DNA of 64,000 bases. It comes from Selaginella moellendorffii. Taxonomy: Eukaryota > Streptophyta > Lycopodiopsida > Selaginellales > Selaginellaceae. Position 1 is the stretch's first letter. Each line of letters starts with the position of its first letter. Shown here piece by piece: positions 31,863 to 42,943 of this stretch. Both the position numbers and the translations under genes were made by a program. The stretch lies in contig NW_003314388.1 in NCBI RefSeq assembly GCF_000143415.4, positions 1-64,000 on the forward strand, read 5' to 3'. A model generated the notes under the pieces. The model had not been told where the DNA came from and ran no database searches. It was given only the letters and a program-made list of their open reading frames with translations.

Positions 31863-34095
31863 ATGAGGATCGTGAGCTACAATGTGAATGGACTGAGAGC
31901 GCGATTGTCTCCAGCGAGATCGCTGCGCGCCTTCTTGGACTCGCTTGACGCAGACATCATATGCCTCCAGGTGAGAGATTGGATTTTCGATTGTTCTTGC
32001 TGATTTGTTCTTTGTTCTCGGGCTAGGAGACTAAGATTCGCAGGCAGGAGCTCACGGCGGATATTGCCACGCCGCAAGGATACGAATCCTTCTTCTCTTG
32101 CACGCGCACCGTGAAGAAAGGCCGCCTCGGCTACTCAGGTATGATTTTGGTATTGTTTTGCATTGTTGGACTGGGTAGAGACTTTGCGATTTAGAACTTT
32201 TCTTCATCCTTGGCATTGGATTAAAGCGCACTGCTGGTCAGGTGTGGCTACGTTTTGCAAGGTGGAGTGTGGAAACAATGTAGCGTTGCCTGTGGCTGCC
32301 GAGGAAGGCTTTACGGGTCTCTTGACTAGTGCCAGAGCTGGTGAAGGTGACAAAGAGTTCTGGCTTGGAAGCTACGATCCAGTTCTAACCGTGGAAGGAT
32401 TTACGAGGCAGGAACTTCTCGATTTGGACAACGAAGGCCGATGCATCGTCACGGATCACGGGCATTTTGGTATGGAGCTTCCTCGCTTTCATTCGCACTG
32501 ATTGTTCTGTTCTGTTTGTTGATGGATTCTTTCTACCTAGTACTCTTCAATGTCTATGGTCCTAATGTTGGCTGTGGAGACGCTGAACGACAGGACTTTA
32601 AGCTCAACTTTTACCAAGTGTTACAGGTATTGACAGATGCGTTGCTGTTTGTTGTGAACCTTTTTCTTCCTTCGCAGTGTAGGCTGGAAAGCATCTTAAA
32701 ACAAGGCAGGAGGATTATTATTGTGGGGGACTTGAACATTTCTCCATATCCTATCGACTCATGTGACCCTGGCCCAGAATTTGATACCAGTCCGTAAGTC
32801 ACTCACTGATTTCTAGTACTTTTTTAACATGTTCATTTTAACAGGAGCCGTCAATGGTTTAGATCATTGCTGGTGAGCGAGGGTGGTGCGTTTTCAGACG
32901 CGTTTCGCGTGTTTCATCCTGAAAGGTAACTCTTCACGGTTTTTGTCTGGCCAAAACATATGTGCTTATAAATATGTTGTTCAGAGCAGAGGCTTACACA
33001 TGCTGGTCTCAGGCATCGGGTGCGGAGGAGTTTAACTACGGCAGTCGTATTGATCACGTTCTTATTGCCGGTCCCTGCGCTGGCCATTGCCAGTCTCCTG
33101 ATGGATCGCATGGCAATAGTAGCTGTGACGGATTTGCAAAGTGTGGAACAGATATGTGTGACATTCTTCTCGAGTTTAAGCGTGCAAAGCTGGACACCCT
33201 TCCGAGGTACGCAAAAAAGACAGACTAGTTGTTGCCAGTGTTGATGTTTCTCTATGGCAGATGGAGTGGTGGGAGAAGCTTAAAACTGGATGGTTCAGAT
33301 CATGCTCCTGTTATTCTGCAGCTTAAGCATTTACCTTCCATTCCACCACATGAAGCTCCACAACTGGCTGCTCGATTTATGCCTGAGCTCCGCGGTCGTC
33401 AGCAAAGTATCGGTAAGTAACTTCTTATAGCGAAGGACGTTTCTGACAACCGCTAGCGCTGACTGGTGCAGTTTCCATTTTCCAAAAGCTCAACGACAAA
33501 GCAACAGCTAACACGGAGCCTGATACAAGCCGAAATGTTTCCAAGCCCGCTTTTACACAGGAAACGGGCAGCAGGAAACTACAGAGGCTGTCACAAAGCA
33601 GATTGACACGGTTTTGCTATCAAAGGCATGAATCTTCTGACAAAATGAGCTGCACAGAGGTCGCAGTGCATGGGCAGAGCTCCAGCCTTACGGATGAAAT
33701 CCAGCAATCACCTGAATCATGCGACAATAACAACTGCTCAGAGGTTGCAGCTTGCGGGGAGAGTGCCAGTCTGATGGATATGTCAGATGAAACACCGACG
33801 GAAAGCTCTCAGCAAAGCTTGGAAAAATCTGCAGCAGGCTGGGAAAGACTGAAGAGCCTGATGTCGCGAAATCTTCCATTGTGCAAGGGACACGGTGAGC
33901 CTTGTGTCGTGAGAACAGTTAAGAAGGCTGGTCCCAATCTTGGCCGTGGTTTCTACGTCTGTGCTCGAGCAAAGGTGATCTTCCTTGAAAGATTCTTCAT
34001 AATTTATTCGTTGTTTCGAGCAGGGCCCAGCTTCCAATCCTGAAGCGAGGTGCGATCATTTTCAGTGGTCTTCGTCCAGGACAAGAAAGAAGTGA
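31863..34095 (+). CDS. APE2: AP endonuclease 2 with GRF zinc finger
   Basis: Ten exons (31863-31970, 32027-32138, 32242-32469, 32541-32626, 32678-32793, 32845-32925, 32985-33206, 33261-33412, 33472-33974, 34024-34095) join in frame to 559 residues. The exonuclease-endonuclease-phosphatase fold shows [19 protein letters not shown] (metal-binding Glu), [26 protein letters not shown] and GSDHAPV (catalytic Asp-His). The C-terminus is a GRF zinc finger ([35 protein letters not shown]). A PIP-like QQSIVSIF follows the nuclease domain. APE2 resects 3' ends and removes abasic and oxidised lesions in the nucleus, often with PCNA. The gene starts 141 bp after the release-factor stop. Two broken copies occur nearby. 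Confidence 0.92.
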
Positions 34096-34189
34096 AAAGT
34101 TGCTTCTATATCTAAGCTATTAACGTGCATTCGAGTACACCGATTGTTATATCTCAGCTTCGCTGCTTAGGTGAGAGCGTCTTAACACA

Positions 34190-34430
34190 GGTACTTCTAT
34201 TATGAGTTTCCTGAGCTCGCTCACAAGCTCGCGTTCCGAGAACTGGAACGCCTTGGCAATCACGTCGTCGCTCTTGGGAAGTTCCCAGATTCTGGCTGTT
34301 AAACGCGCCGATCCCCACAGCTACCTCCTTCGCAACGTTGAGCTGAAAGTGGACGACCCGAGGAAACACGAACATGTTCCCGGCCTGGATCACCCCTCTG
34401 AACAAAGAGGAGCTCTGTGACGAGCGACCT
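34190..34430 (-). pseudogene. Germin-like protein C-terminal fragment, right arm
   Basis: Codes for GVIQAGNMFVFPRVVHFQL, NVAKEVAVGIGAFNSQNLGTS and, after a frameshift, SDDVIAKAFQ and SELRKLI. The metal-site histidine in VVHFQ is kept, but the upstream cupin core is absent and the frame is broken. It is better preserved than its partner at 18160-18395. Confidence 0.7.
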
Positions 34431-34584
34431 CAACTTGTTACACGTTATTATCGTCCTCGAAGAATCTTGTTGGACATCTTGAATGGCTTCCAAGCTTTCT
34501 TCAAGTACGAAGATGGTCGAGGATCTATGTCTTGGAAGCTAAGCTGTCAATGGAAGCCTCAAAGATGTGTGAGCTTTGAAAGTA

Positions 34585-35113
34585 CTATCTACTTTCGTCT
34601 GGAGGCGACGAGGCCATGGCGTTTGATCGCTCCCCCGTGATGACTGGCATCCACAGCTTAGAAGTCTCTCTCAAGAGGCTCTCGGCCTCTTCGTCCTGGG
34701 CCAATTCCGCGACTTTGGCTTCCAAGAGTCCCATCCTCTCGCTCAAATCGCTAAGCTGGTTCTCGATCTATACACAAACAAAACACACACACTCAGTGAA
34801 CAACAAGAAGGTTAAAAAAAAAAAACCTCTTACATCCTCCGCAGGCGCAGGAACTTTGCTCGTTTCGGCGAAGAGATCACTGAGCTTGTCCCGGAGCTCC
34901 AAATCGGCAGCCCCTTCAGCCTCCTCGAACTGCCAATTCAAAGGAGGTAGCACCAATCAATTCCACAGACTTGAAGGCTAGCTCTACCTGATTCAAGATG
35001 GCGTGAAGGCAATTAAACAGATCAGAAGTGGTGGCCGCCTGCTGGGGTGGCGCTACATTCTCCACGGGGGCCTCTTCTTCTTCTTCTTCAGGCGCCAAGC
35101 TCGTCATAGCCAT
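34585..35113 (-). CDS. Small acidic coiled-coil protein, unknown function
   Basis: Exons 35113-34988, 34929-34834 and 34767-34585 join in frame to 134 residues, with canonical GT..AG borders and introns of 58 and 66 bp. The protein starts MAMTSLAPEEEEEEAP. It has SDLFNCLHAILNQFEEAE, then LELRDKLSDLFAETSK and a heptad-like stretch IENQLSDLSERMGLLEAKVAEL, and ends near WMPVITGERSN. It looks like a small helical subunit of a larger complex, but I do not recognise the family. The gene lies inside the right arm of the inverted duplication and has no counterpart in the left arm. Confidence 0.6.
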
Positions 35114-35210
35114 GAACCCTAAATTTGACAAAAGTAAATCATATAATCTTAAACATATTCAAAAAAATTCTGAACCCTAAATTTGAAAAAATTAAATCAT
35201 ATCATCTTAT
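35112..35210. repeat. 59-bp-spaced direct repeat at the leader of the small acidic gene
   Basis: TGAACCCTAAATTTGA and about 25 further similar bases occur at 35112 and again at 35171, so the leader next to the start codon has been duplicated once. Confidence 0.6.
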
Positions 35211-35599
35211 ACGTTACCTAATTCACTCCACGTGTTCTTCATGCTCCAGTCCAACCAACTTCCCTTCTCTCTCTCAGATCGGGTTGGTGCATTCAAAATA
35301 CAAGAATACAATTCGTGTTGAACTAAAAGTTTAATACAGAATTGAGTGCCATTCCAGAATGGCTCCTCTTTTTCTCTGTTTCTTTGTCCTTTTACTGTAC
35401 AAAATGGCCTACCTTGCGACGAACAAGGCTTTGTTAGTTTCCTTGTTACGCATCAGGCGAAGGAGACGACTGAGTCGAGATCGATGGCGATGATGCCTCG
35501 AGTAGAGATTGTGGAACCGGAATGAGGGAGTTTCTGCATCTCTCACACAAAAGAGTCCTCGTCCGATCCTCGAGCACAGGCCAGGAGGCTGGCGGCCGC
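35211..35599. other. No gene seen
   Basis: Intergenic DNA with short frames only. Its right end, with CACAGGCCAGGAGGCTGG, resembles the flank of the TEX30 fragments. Confidence 0.4.
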
Positions 35600-35826
35600 T
35601 CCTGCGAAGACTAGAATGGCCAAGCAGCAGCTCATTGAGAAAGTTTGCTGGCTCTTTCCCTAGTCTAGAATTTTCAATGAGAATTTTTTACTTACATGCT
35701 AGGCTCATGCGTGCACAGGGAGTAACTGAGGAACAGCTAAATCGCAGGACTCCTTTGCACCGTTGCTTTGTGGAAACTTTGGAGTGTCCGATGGTGTGGA
35801 GAGAGGTCTTAAGGTTTGATCTCTAA
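35600..35826 (-). pseudogene. 3' fragment of a TEX30-like hydrolase gene, right arm
   Basis: Mirror of 17953-18160: the KTSLHTI-type codons and the sequence around the original stop and 3' flank, with the middle of the last exon deleted. It lies just downstream of the ROCO gene, as in the left arm. Confidence 0.65.
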
Positions 35827-35965
35827 TCGACATACAATACATGAACTATGGATAACCCAGGCATATCAGCAAAAACATTCCACCTGCTTTCTTTTGTTTT
35901 TTTTCTTTGAATACAAACTCCTTTTCTTCATTTTAGTAGTTTTACAAAGCCTGTGCCCTTCTTCT

Positions 35966-38900
35966 TCAATAATGGTGATCTTCACAGACCCAGCCACATG
36001 GACTTTTGACGAGTCCAAAGCACTTCTTCATCATCAAGATTCGGTCCTCGCCATATCGTTGAGGTGAATTCTTTTTCACATACTCAAACAACTCCATAAT
36101 GTCATCTTTTGATGCTGGTTGCAACCTGTTATTGAGATCGCCTTCAAAGCAGGAGTCAATTGTAGCCTTCAAGCCATTTGCACCAAGCTCAATCAAGGTA
36201 CCGACCAGCTCCCCTCCCACTGGCGATGCCACTTTACCGAGCTTTGCAAGGGTGAAACACATTGTGATGCCTGGGACGAAGACGTTGCTATACTTTTTGA
36301 ACCATTGATTTGGGATAGTGATTGGTACTCCTGGGTACTTCTTCAAATCAACTGGGTGACAGCCGCTTGTATGCTCACATAAGTAGCTAATATTTGCCCG
36401 TTTCCCAATCAGTGGTGAATATTTTAGCAACAGATTTGACTCCATTGTAAGGTGCGGGAGTTTCGGACACTCCAGCTTAATGGATTCCAACAGTGATGAG
36501 CAGCTCTTGATCAATGCGTTTTCTGTGTCCTTCAGGCCCTTTTGCAGCTTTTGTAAAGATTCTTTGATATCTGTTATGGAGACCTTAAAGTCCTCCATAT
36601 ATATCTGAATCCCCTGCATAGATTTCTGTTGATGCTTGTGTAATTGGTAGCAAAAGTTAGCAAGGTTGCTCATGTCATCACTTTCAAACTTTGGGATCTC
36701 GACCTGCACAAGCTGTAGCTGCTGGTTTTGGTACACTGACACTATGTGCTGGTTGTATTCTTTGACAACCTCTTCAACAGCATGCTTACGTGGCTGAATA
36801 ATCTCGTTGACTTCACTTGGCATCAAGAGTTCCAAGGCACTTGTGGAGTCACCAAAACCCCAGGTAAAGTGATAATCAAAGCCCTCCCTGGCTACCATCT
36901 GTTTGACCTCTTGCAGTGTCCAAGAGCTCTTGCTGCATGATCCCTCTTGTCCTGATGCTTTTCCAAACTGTCTTACCTTCCCTGGATTCAAAACATGTTC
37001 TTCAAGCTTGATGAAAGGACAGGCCCTATTAGTTTCCTTTACTACACAATCTCGTATCTCCTTCATGAACTGCTCCCCTTTGAGTCCCCTCTCTTCCTGC
37101 TTGGGCACCATCAACATAATATCCACCCATTGCCTATCTGTCCAATGCTTATAATCCCCACCAACAGTAACCAGAACTTGAATGCGATCCTCTTCAAATG
37201 AAACCCAACCTGCACCAAGCTCACTTCCATGGCCCCATTTGTCACACATCTCCTTCACCTTAGCTTGAATAACTGCAAATAGTCCTGCTTTCAATCAGTA
37301 TTAGTCTAATCCAACAAGTAATCCAGCATAATTACCTGATGGGAGAAGAACGAAGCCCTTCATAGTGTCGTCTGCTTGCAATCTCCGACCCCAACAATCA
37401 TATGTTTGCTCGCTTTCAATCCATCCACTGAACTCATCACACAATAATGCAGGCACAATGAGGTGTTCTGGCCGATTTCGTGGCTCTGACCACCTTATCT
37501 CCCAGCTAGTCATGCCATCAGGAATCAAAACCCCCATCTCACAGAGCAGCTTGAGCAGGAAATAGATGTTGCCCTCCGCAGTCTCTCCAAGTGTTTTGAG
37601 CTCTTGTACTGCTTTCACAGTAGACCACTTGGGTTCCCCCCACTTCATCGTATCGTTTCTGTCTTGCTTAGGAATGAAAATTCCTAACACAGTGTGGAGA
37701 AACCATGGCATGTCTAGAACTGCATTGTTGACAATCAATGCAGCTTCTTTGTCGTTTGGATCCCTGTCTTGATATGTGTCATCTGCCCCAAAGTAGACAG
37801 CTTCTCCCATGTCATGTAAGCAGATGAATGTGTATTGTGCAGCAAATGCCTGATCTTCTTTCTCCTCCTTGAACCAAGCCTTGGACATCTCATGTAGGTC
37901 TACCACCCTCTGTTGGACAAGTGTTTGTGCCCGTGTGTGGATATGATACCATGGTGTGGATGAACCCCGCCTTCTGATAACCTCATCACAAGTCCAGGGA
38001 ATCACAGGAAGTTTATTTATCATTTCGTCCACTGCTATCGCGAGCTTGGGCTTCAGTTCCTTCTGTACCTGACGAGCATTCAACCCATTCACCTCGAAAT
38101 AGTGATCACCACGTTGGCCCTGAACAAAGTCTAGCTTGTCCTTATACTTGAGTAACAGTGTCGTCGCAGCTGCTCGAGCTTCTACCAAGAAACGGTTATC
38201 ACGAACAAAGATGTTGAGTACTAAGAAAATGGTGGGTTTCCTAGCTGGTGTTGCAGATTGGTGGGCCGCTATGAAGCGAAACCAGTATTGGAGCTCTGTT
38301 TCCAAGTCACCTCCAGGACCTCCAACCTTGCACACCACCATGAAGAGATCTTTGTCGCTGCCCCTGAGGAAATAGTGATGAAAAGCGTGGTAGACCTCCT
38401 GGCCTCCCAGATCGTAGATCAGGAGTTTCTTCCTCTCTCCAAATCTGAGAGTCCTCCTCTCAATTCCCACTGTTGATGATGCATGATCCTGACGCGGCGG
38501 CTTGACGCACTGCCGGAGGGCTGCACAGGTGCGGACAAGATTGGTGGAGATGGTGGTCTTGCCCGAGGCAGTGTGGCCGCACATGAACAGCTTGGCAGTT
38601 GATGGTGTGACTGGAGTGCTTTTTGCAAAAACGGGGCTCTTCTGAAATAGAGCATTCCGGTACTTTACCCTCAACCACCTGCCCTCCTGCACTTTAGAAG
38701 CCCATTTGCCTCCAATTTGCAGTCTCTGGATCCGGCTGCTGTAGTTAGCCTCCAAGCTGCTGAGAACCACACCTTGAAGTCTTGAATTTCTTATAAATTC
38801 ACTCCTGAGAAAAATAAGTTGAGGACTTTCCCATAACGGAGACAAGGAGACACTTTCAAGCTTGCAATATGGGCTCGCCAGTAACTGACCCACGGGCTTC

Positions 38901-39724
38901 ATTAAAGTTACTGGATCGATTGATTCTAACTCCAGGAACCAGAGCTTGCACTTGGCATTGTTGTTTATGCATTCTGCCAGCAGGGAGATCTCCTCATGGC
39001 TGGCCACATTTGAAATTCCAAGGCCTTCTATTGATCCGCAGATTTGGCTGAGTAGCGCCTGATCATTTGGGGTGTTGACCAGCCTAAGCTTCCGTAGACT
39101 TGTTCGAGCCTGAAAGAGGGCAGGGGTCAAGTATTCATTCTGATCCAGGGACAGCTCCCAGATCTTGCAGGCTGGATCTTGCAGCAGCTTCTCCAGGTGG
39201 GGCGAGCAATCGCATTGTTTAAGCTCCAGACGTTCTAAATACTTTGGAAGTGTTGATTCTGCTAAAGCATCTAAATCTACAGCACAGGAATATAGAAAAA
39301 GCGTCTTGAGCTTGATTGGCATCCCCTTGTGCTTGGCAGCAGCAATAGCATCATCCAAGCTGCGAATCACCTCCTCACCAAATTTGTGTCTAATTCTAAG
39401 GCTGCTCAGCTTGGACACAGCTGCTTCTAGAAACCCCTCCACTTTGTGGTAGCCCTCCCTCCACACGAATACGTGCTCCAGAGTGTTGTCCTCCAGCAGC
39501 AGCAGGTTGCGCAAGCCTTTGAAGTCTTCTGAATCGAATTTTGCTGCTCTGTATCTCTGTTCCTTCAGCTGACTCACACTCGACACCCAATGGTTCCAAC
39601 TCTCAAAGCGAATGCTTCCCAAATTCTCGTAATCATCTATCCGGGCCTGCTTTGGCTCCCCCATAACTGACAATGGAATACCCTCAGAAATTACAACAAA
39701 TGTCGTTGATGAATCAACATCCAA
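35966..39724 (-). CDS. ROCO GTPase (LRR-ROC-COR), TORNADO1-like
   Basis: Exons 39724-37336 and 37284-35966 with a 51-bp intron give 1,235 residues. Residues about 60-340 are leucine-rich repeats of irregular length (LKTLFLYSCAVDLDAL, YLERLELKQCD, IWELSLDQNEYLT). The ROC domain has P-loop GHTASGKTTIST near 380 and DLGGQEVYHAFHHYFL near 436. NIFVRDNR stands where a base-specificity NKxD would be. COR follows (LHDMGEAVYFGADDTYQ near 633, DMPWFLHTVLGIFI). The last third has a helical stretch (ITDIKESLQKLQKGLKDTE) and a Gly-rich hydrophobic patch (ASPVGGELVGTLIELGANG). ROCO proteins are dimeric GTPases of signalling scaffolds; TORNADO1 controls cell division patterns in Arabidopsis. The left copy at 13945-17747 is very similar. 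Confidence 0.85.
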
Positions 39725-39950
39725 ATGACAACTTGGAAGTGGCTAGCAAAGATGAGTCAGTGGCTTGGCATGCTGCTTGGCTTCAAACATGAAATCAGAT
39801 ACTCTGATCGCAACGCAACCCTACGGTGCACGTCGTACAAAGTGGCATCAATCATGGCAAATATTTTTCTTTTTCTTTTGCTTTCGCTTTGTAAAGGTAA
39901 GCAATTAGCAAGCGCGCTAGACAACGCATAAACTTATGTATGCGTATGCC
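39725..39950 (-). promoter_or_regulatory. ROCO gene upstream region, shared by all copies
   Basis: Matches the upstream region of the left gene (about 13720-13944) and the partial copies at 12340-12684 and 42535-42800. Shared words include CACTGACTCATCTTTGCTAG and CTGATTTCATGTTT. Promoter function is inferred from position. Confidence 0.45.
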
Positions 39951-39984
39951 ACTTTACTCACATGCATAAGAGTTGACAATGCAG

Positions 39985-40980
39985 AAGTAGACAATGCACA
40001 AGTACTCTTCAAGAGATTCCACGTGCCGCGCGAGTTCGTCAGCTCCTCGATTGGGTAGACCTGGAGCAACAGTAAGCTATTCAGGCTGACCTGGAGAACG
40101 AAGCGAGCGATCCTGCCTTTTGGGAAAAGTGTTCCAAAGCAAAGAAAATACTCTCCAATGGAAGCCGCGGAGACGGTCTCATGGATCACCGCGGCACTGG
40201 ATAGGTTCGAGCTAAACAAGCTCTTGTCTGGAAATTATGACAAGCTCGGATCACTATTACTGAACAGTGTCTGCTGATATCTATTTCCAAGGTTTGAGAT
40301 GCCTCCCCAGAGATATAATCATACGCATATCCCCGTGGATCTCGAGTGTGGCCGATTTAATCTCAGCTTCCTCACCAGGAGACCCTCCACCACAGTCGAC
40401 TTAAAGCCCGACCTGGTAGCCCATCGCTGGTACATCCTTAGAAGCATCTCAGCCCAATCCTGTACTGAAATGTATGTAAAACAACGCATAGGCTGGTGAG
40501 ACAATCGCCTTTCAACTCTAAAGGTCTACGACACAATCTTTAGTTTCGTCGAAACTCCTGTCTCAACGGTTGCTTCTCTTCACAGACAGTGATGCGAGAT
40601 CGAGGAGATACCCGAAAAGACCTTGAAAGTATATGGAGGCAAACGCGGGCAGACTGCTGTTCGTGTCATGCACATTCATGATGTTTCTAAAGATCTAGTG
40701 CTCTAAGACATTCTAACTAAAGTAAAAAATAAAAGCAATCGCGCTACTCAATCCAAGCTCCTGGTGATTCTCGAGGAACAAAGGGCCGCCGAGATCAAAG
40801 AGATTCAAGGAGACATTGTCAAGGCGGTCTGGGGACAGCAAATAAAAAACTACGTCTTCCATCCTTACAAATCCTTACAAGGATTGTGGAGACGGTGATC
40901 ATGGACGGAAATTTGGAGCCACTTCTCACAGCGTATCTCATGTTCAAGCAATCCAGTGCCAGTGTAAGTTGAGTGAGATA
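39985..40980 (+). pseudogene. Release factor (PrfB-type) pseudogene, right copy
   Basis: Shows parts of exon 2 (LLDWVDLEQQ-type codons with stops) and exon 3. The first half of exon 4 then lies on the opposite strand (40270-40490), followed by late exon 4, exon 5 and exon 6 on the plus strand. Many small deletions are present and the GGQ loop is reduced. The same inverted exon-4 piece is found at 21325-22060. Confidence 0.75.
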
Positions 40981-41038
40981 GTGGTTAATACATTGTATTC
41001 TATTTCTCGTGATACTCTTTGATAGGCTATAAGTAAAC

Positions 41039-42520
41039 ATGAGCTACAATGTGAATGGACTGAGAGCGCGATTGTCTCCGGCGAGATCGCTGCGGTCCTT
41101 CTTGGACTCGCTCGACGCAAACATCATATGCCTCCGAGAGATTGGATTTTGGATTGGCTCTAGCTGTTCTTGCTGATTCATTCTATGTTCTCGAGCTAGG
41201 AGACTAAGATTCGCAGGCAGGAGGTCACCGCGGATATTGCCACAGCGCAAGGAAACGAATCCTTCTTCTCTTGCTCGCGCACCGTGAAGAAAGGCCGCCT
41301 GGGCTACTCAGGTAAGAATCACATCACTAGGTATTAAAGATTTTGGTTTTTTTTGCATTCTTCGACTACAGACATTGCGAGTTAGAACTTTTGTTCTCCC
41401 TTGGCAAGGGATTAAAGCGCATTGCTGGTCAGGTGTGGCTACGTTTTGCAAGGTGGTGTGTGGAAACAATGTAGCGTTGCCTGTGGCTGCCGAGGAAGTT
41501 GACTAGTGCCAAAGCTGGTGAAGGTGACAAAGAGTTCTGGCTTGGAAGCTACGATCCAATTCTAACCTTGGAAGGATTTACGAGGCAGGAACTTCTCGAC
41601 TTGGACAACGAAGGCCGATGCATCGTCACGGACCACGGGTATTTTGGTATGGAGCTTCCTTGCTTTCATTCGCACTGATTGTTCTGTTCTGTTTGTTGAT
41701 GGATTCTTTCTACCTAGTACTCTTCAATATCTATGGTCCTAATGTTGGCTGTGGAGACGTTGAACGGCAGGACTTTATGCTACAGGTATTGACAGATGCG
41801 TTGCTGTTTGTTGTGAATCTTTCGCAGTGTAGGCTGGAAAGCATCTTAAAACAAGGCAGGAGGATTATTATCGTGGGTGACTTGAACATTTCTCCATATC
41901 CTATCAACTCCTGTGACCCTGGCCCAGAATTTGATACCAATCCGTAAGTCACTCACTGATTTCTAGTACTTTTTTAACATGTTCATTTTAATAGGAGCCG
42001 TCAATGGTTTAGATCATTGCTGGTGAGCGAGGTGGTGCGTTTTCAGACGCGTTTCGCGTGTTTCATCCTGAAAGGTAACTCTTCACGGTTTTTGTCTGGC
42101 CAAAACATATGTGCTTATAAACATGTTGTTCAGAGCAGAGGCTTACACTTGCTGGTCTCAGGCATCGGGTGCGGAGGAGTTTAACTACGGCAGTCGTATT
42201 GATCACGTTCTTATTGCTGGTCCCTGCGCTGGCCATTGTCAGTCTCCTGATGGATAGCATGGCAATAGTAGCTGTGACGGATTTGCAAAGTGTGGAACAG
42301 ATATGTGTGACATTCTTCTCGAGTTTAAGCGTGCAAAGCTGGACACTCTTCCGAGGTACGCAAAAAAGACAGACTAGTTGTTGCCAGTGTTGATGTCTCT
42401 CTATGGCAGATGGAGTGGTGGGAGAAGCTTAAAACTGGATGGTTCAGATCACGCTCCTGTTATTCTGCAGTTTAAGCATTTACCTTCCATTCCACCACAT
42501 GAAGCTCCACAACTGGCTGC
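41039..42520 (+). pseudogene. APE2 pseudogene, right copy
   Basis: Exons 1-8 of APE2 in order, following the release-factor pseudogene as in the intact pair. Lesions are loss of the codons after the start (begins [10 protein letters not shown]), loss of the exon-1 donor, a deletion of about 14 bases in exon 3 that brings a TAG into frame, and deletions in exon 4. The GRF zinc-finger part is absent. These lesions differ from those of the left pseudogene. Confidence 0.8.
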
Positions 42521-42534
42521 TCATACCTTCTATA

Positions 42535-42800
42535 CACTTCAGAATTGACAACAAATGCTGTTAATCAATCAACATCAAAATGGCAACTGAAAACGAAGAA
42601 TTGCAAGGCAGCATGACAAGCGTGAGAGCATGCCATGCAATGCGAGTCAGTGGCTCGGCAGTTTGCTAGTTTTAAACATGAAATCAGATGCCAACCCTGA
42701 TCTCAACGCTACTGTACAGTGCACGTCGCACAAAGTGGCACCTTTAAACATGGTATCATGATCGAACGCTACGCTACAATGGACGTCGTACACAGTGGCA
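42535..42800 (-). repeat. Divergent copy of the ROCO upstream region
   Basis: Contains AACATGAAATCAGATGCC, GTGCACGTCG and the AAAGTGGCACC words of the ROCO upstream DNA plus remnants of its first codons, more diverged than the other copies. It follows the APE2 pseudogene. Confidence 0.55.
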
Positions 42801-42943
42801 CCAATTTAATTACTGTAACCTGGTTTTGCAACCGATTGGCCTGCGACGTGAAGAATGGCCAAGCAGGAGCTCATTGAGTTCTCTCGCTTGGAGCCTCCCA
42901 AGTCGAGAATTTTTAAAGAGAATTGTTTACTCACATGCTAGGC

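Larger units (their letters stand above)
30975..39950. repeat. Right arm of the large imperfect inverted duplication
   Basis: Reverse-complement counterpart of about 13600-21300: PrfB exon 4 onward, APE2, germin fragment, TEX30 3' fragment, ROCO gene and its upstream region. In this arm the APE2, PrfB and ROCO genes are intact. Confidence 0.8.
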
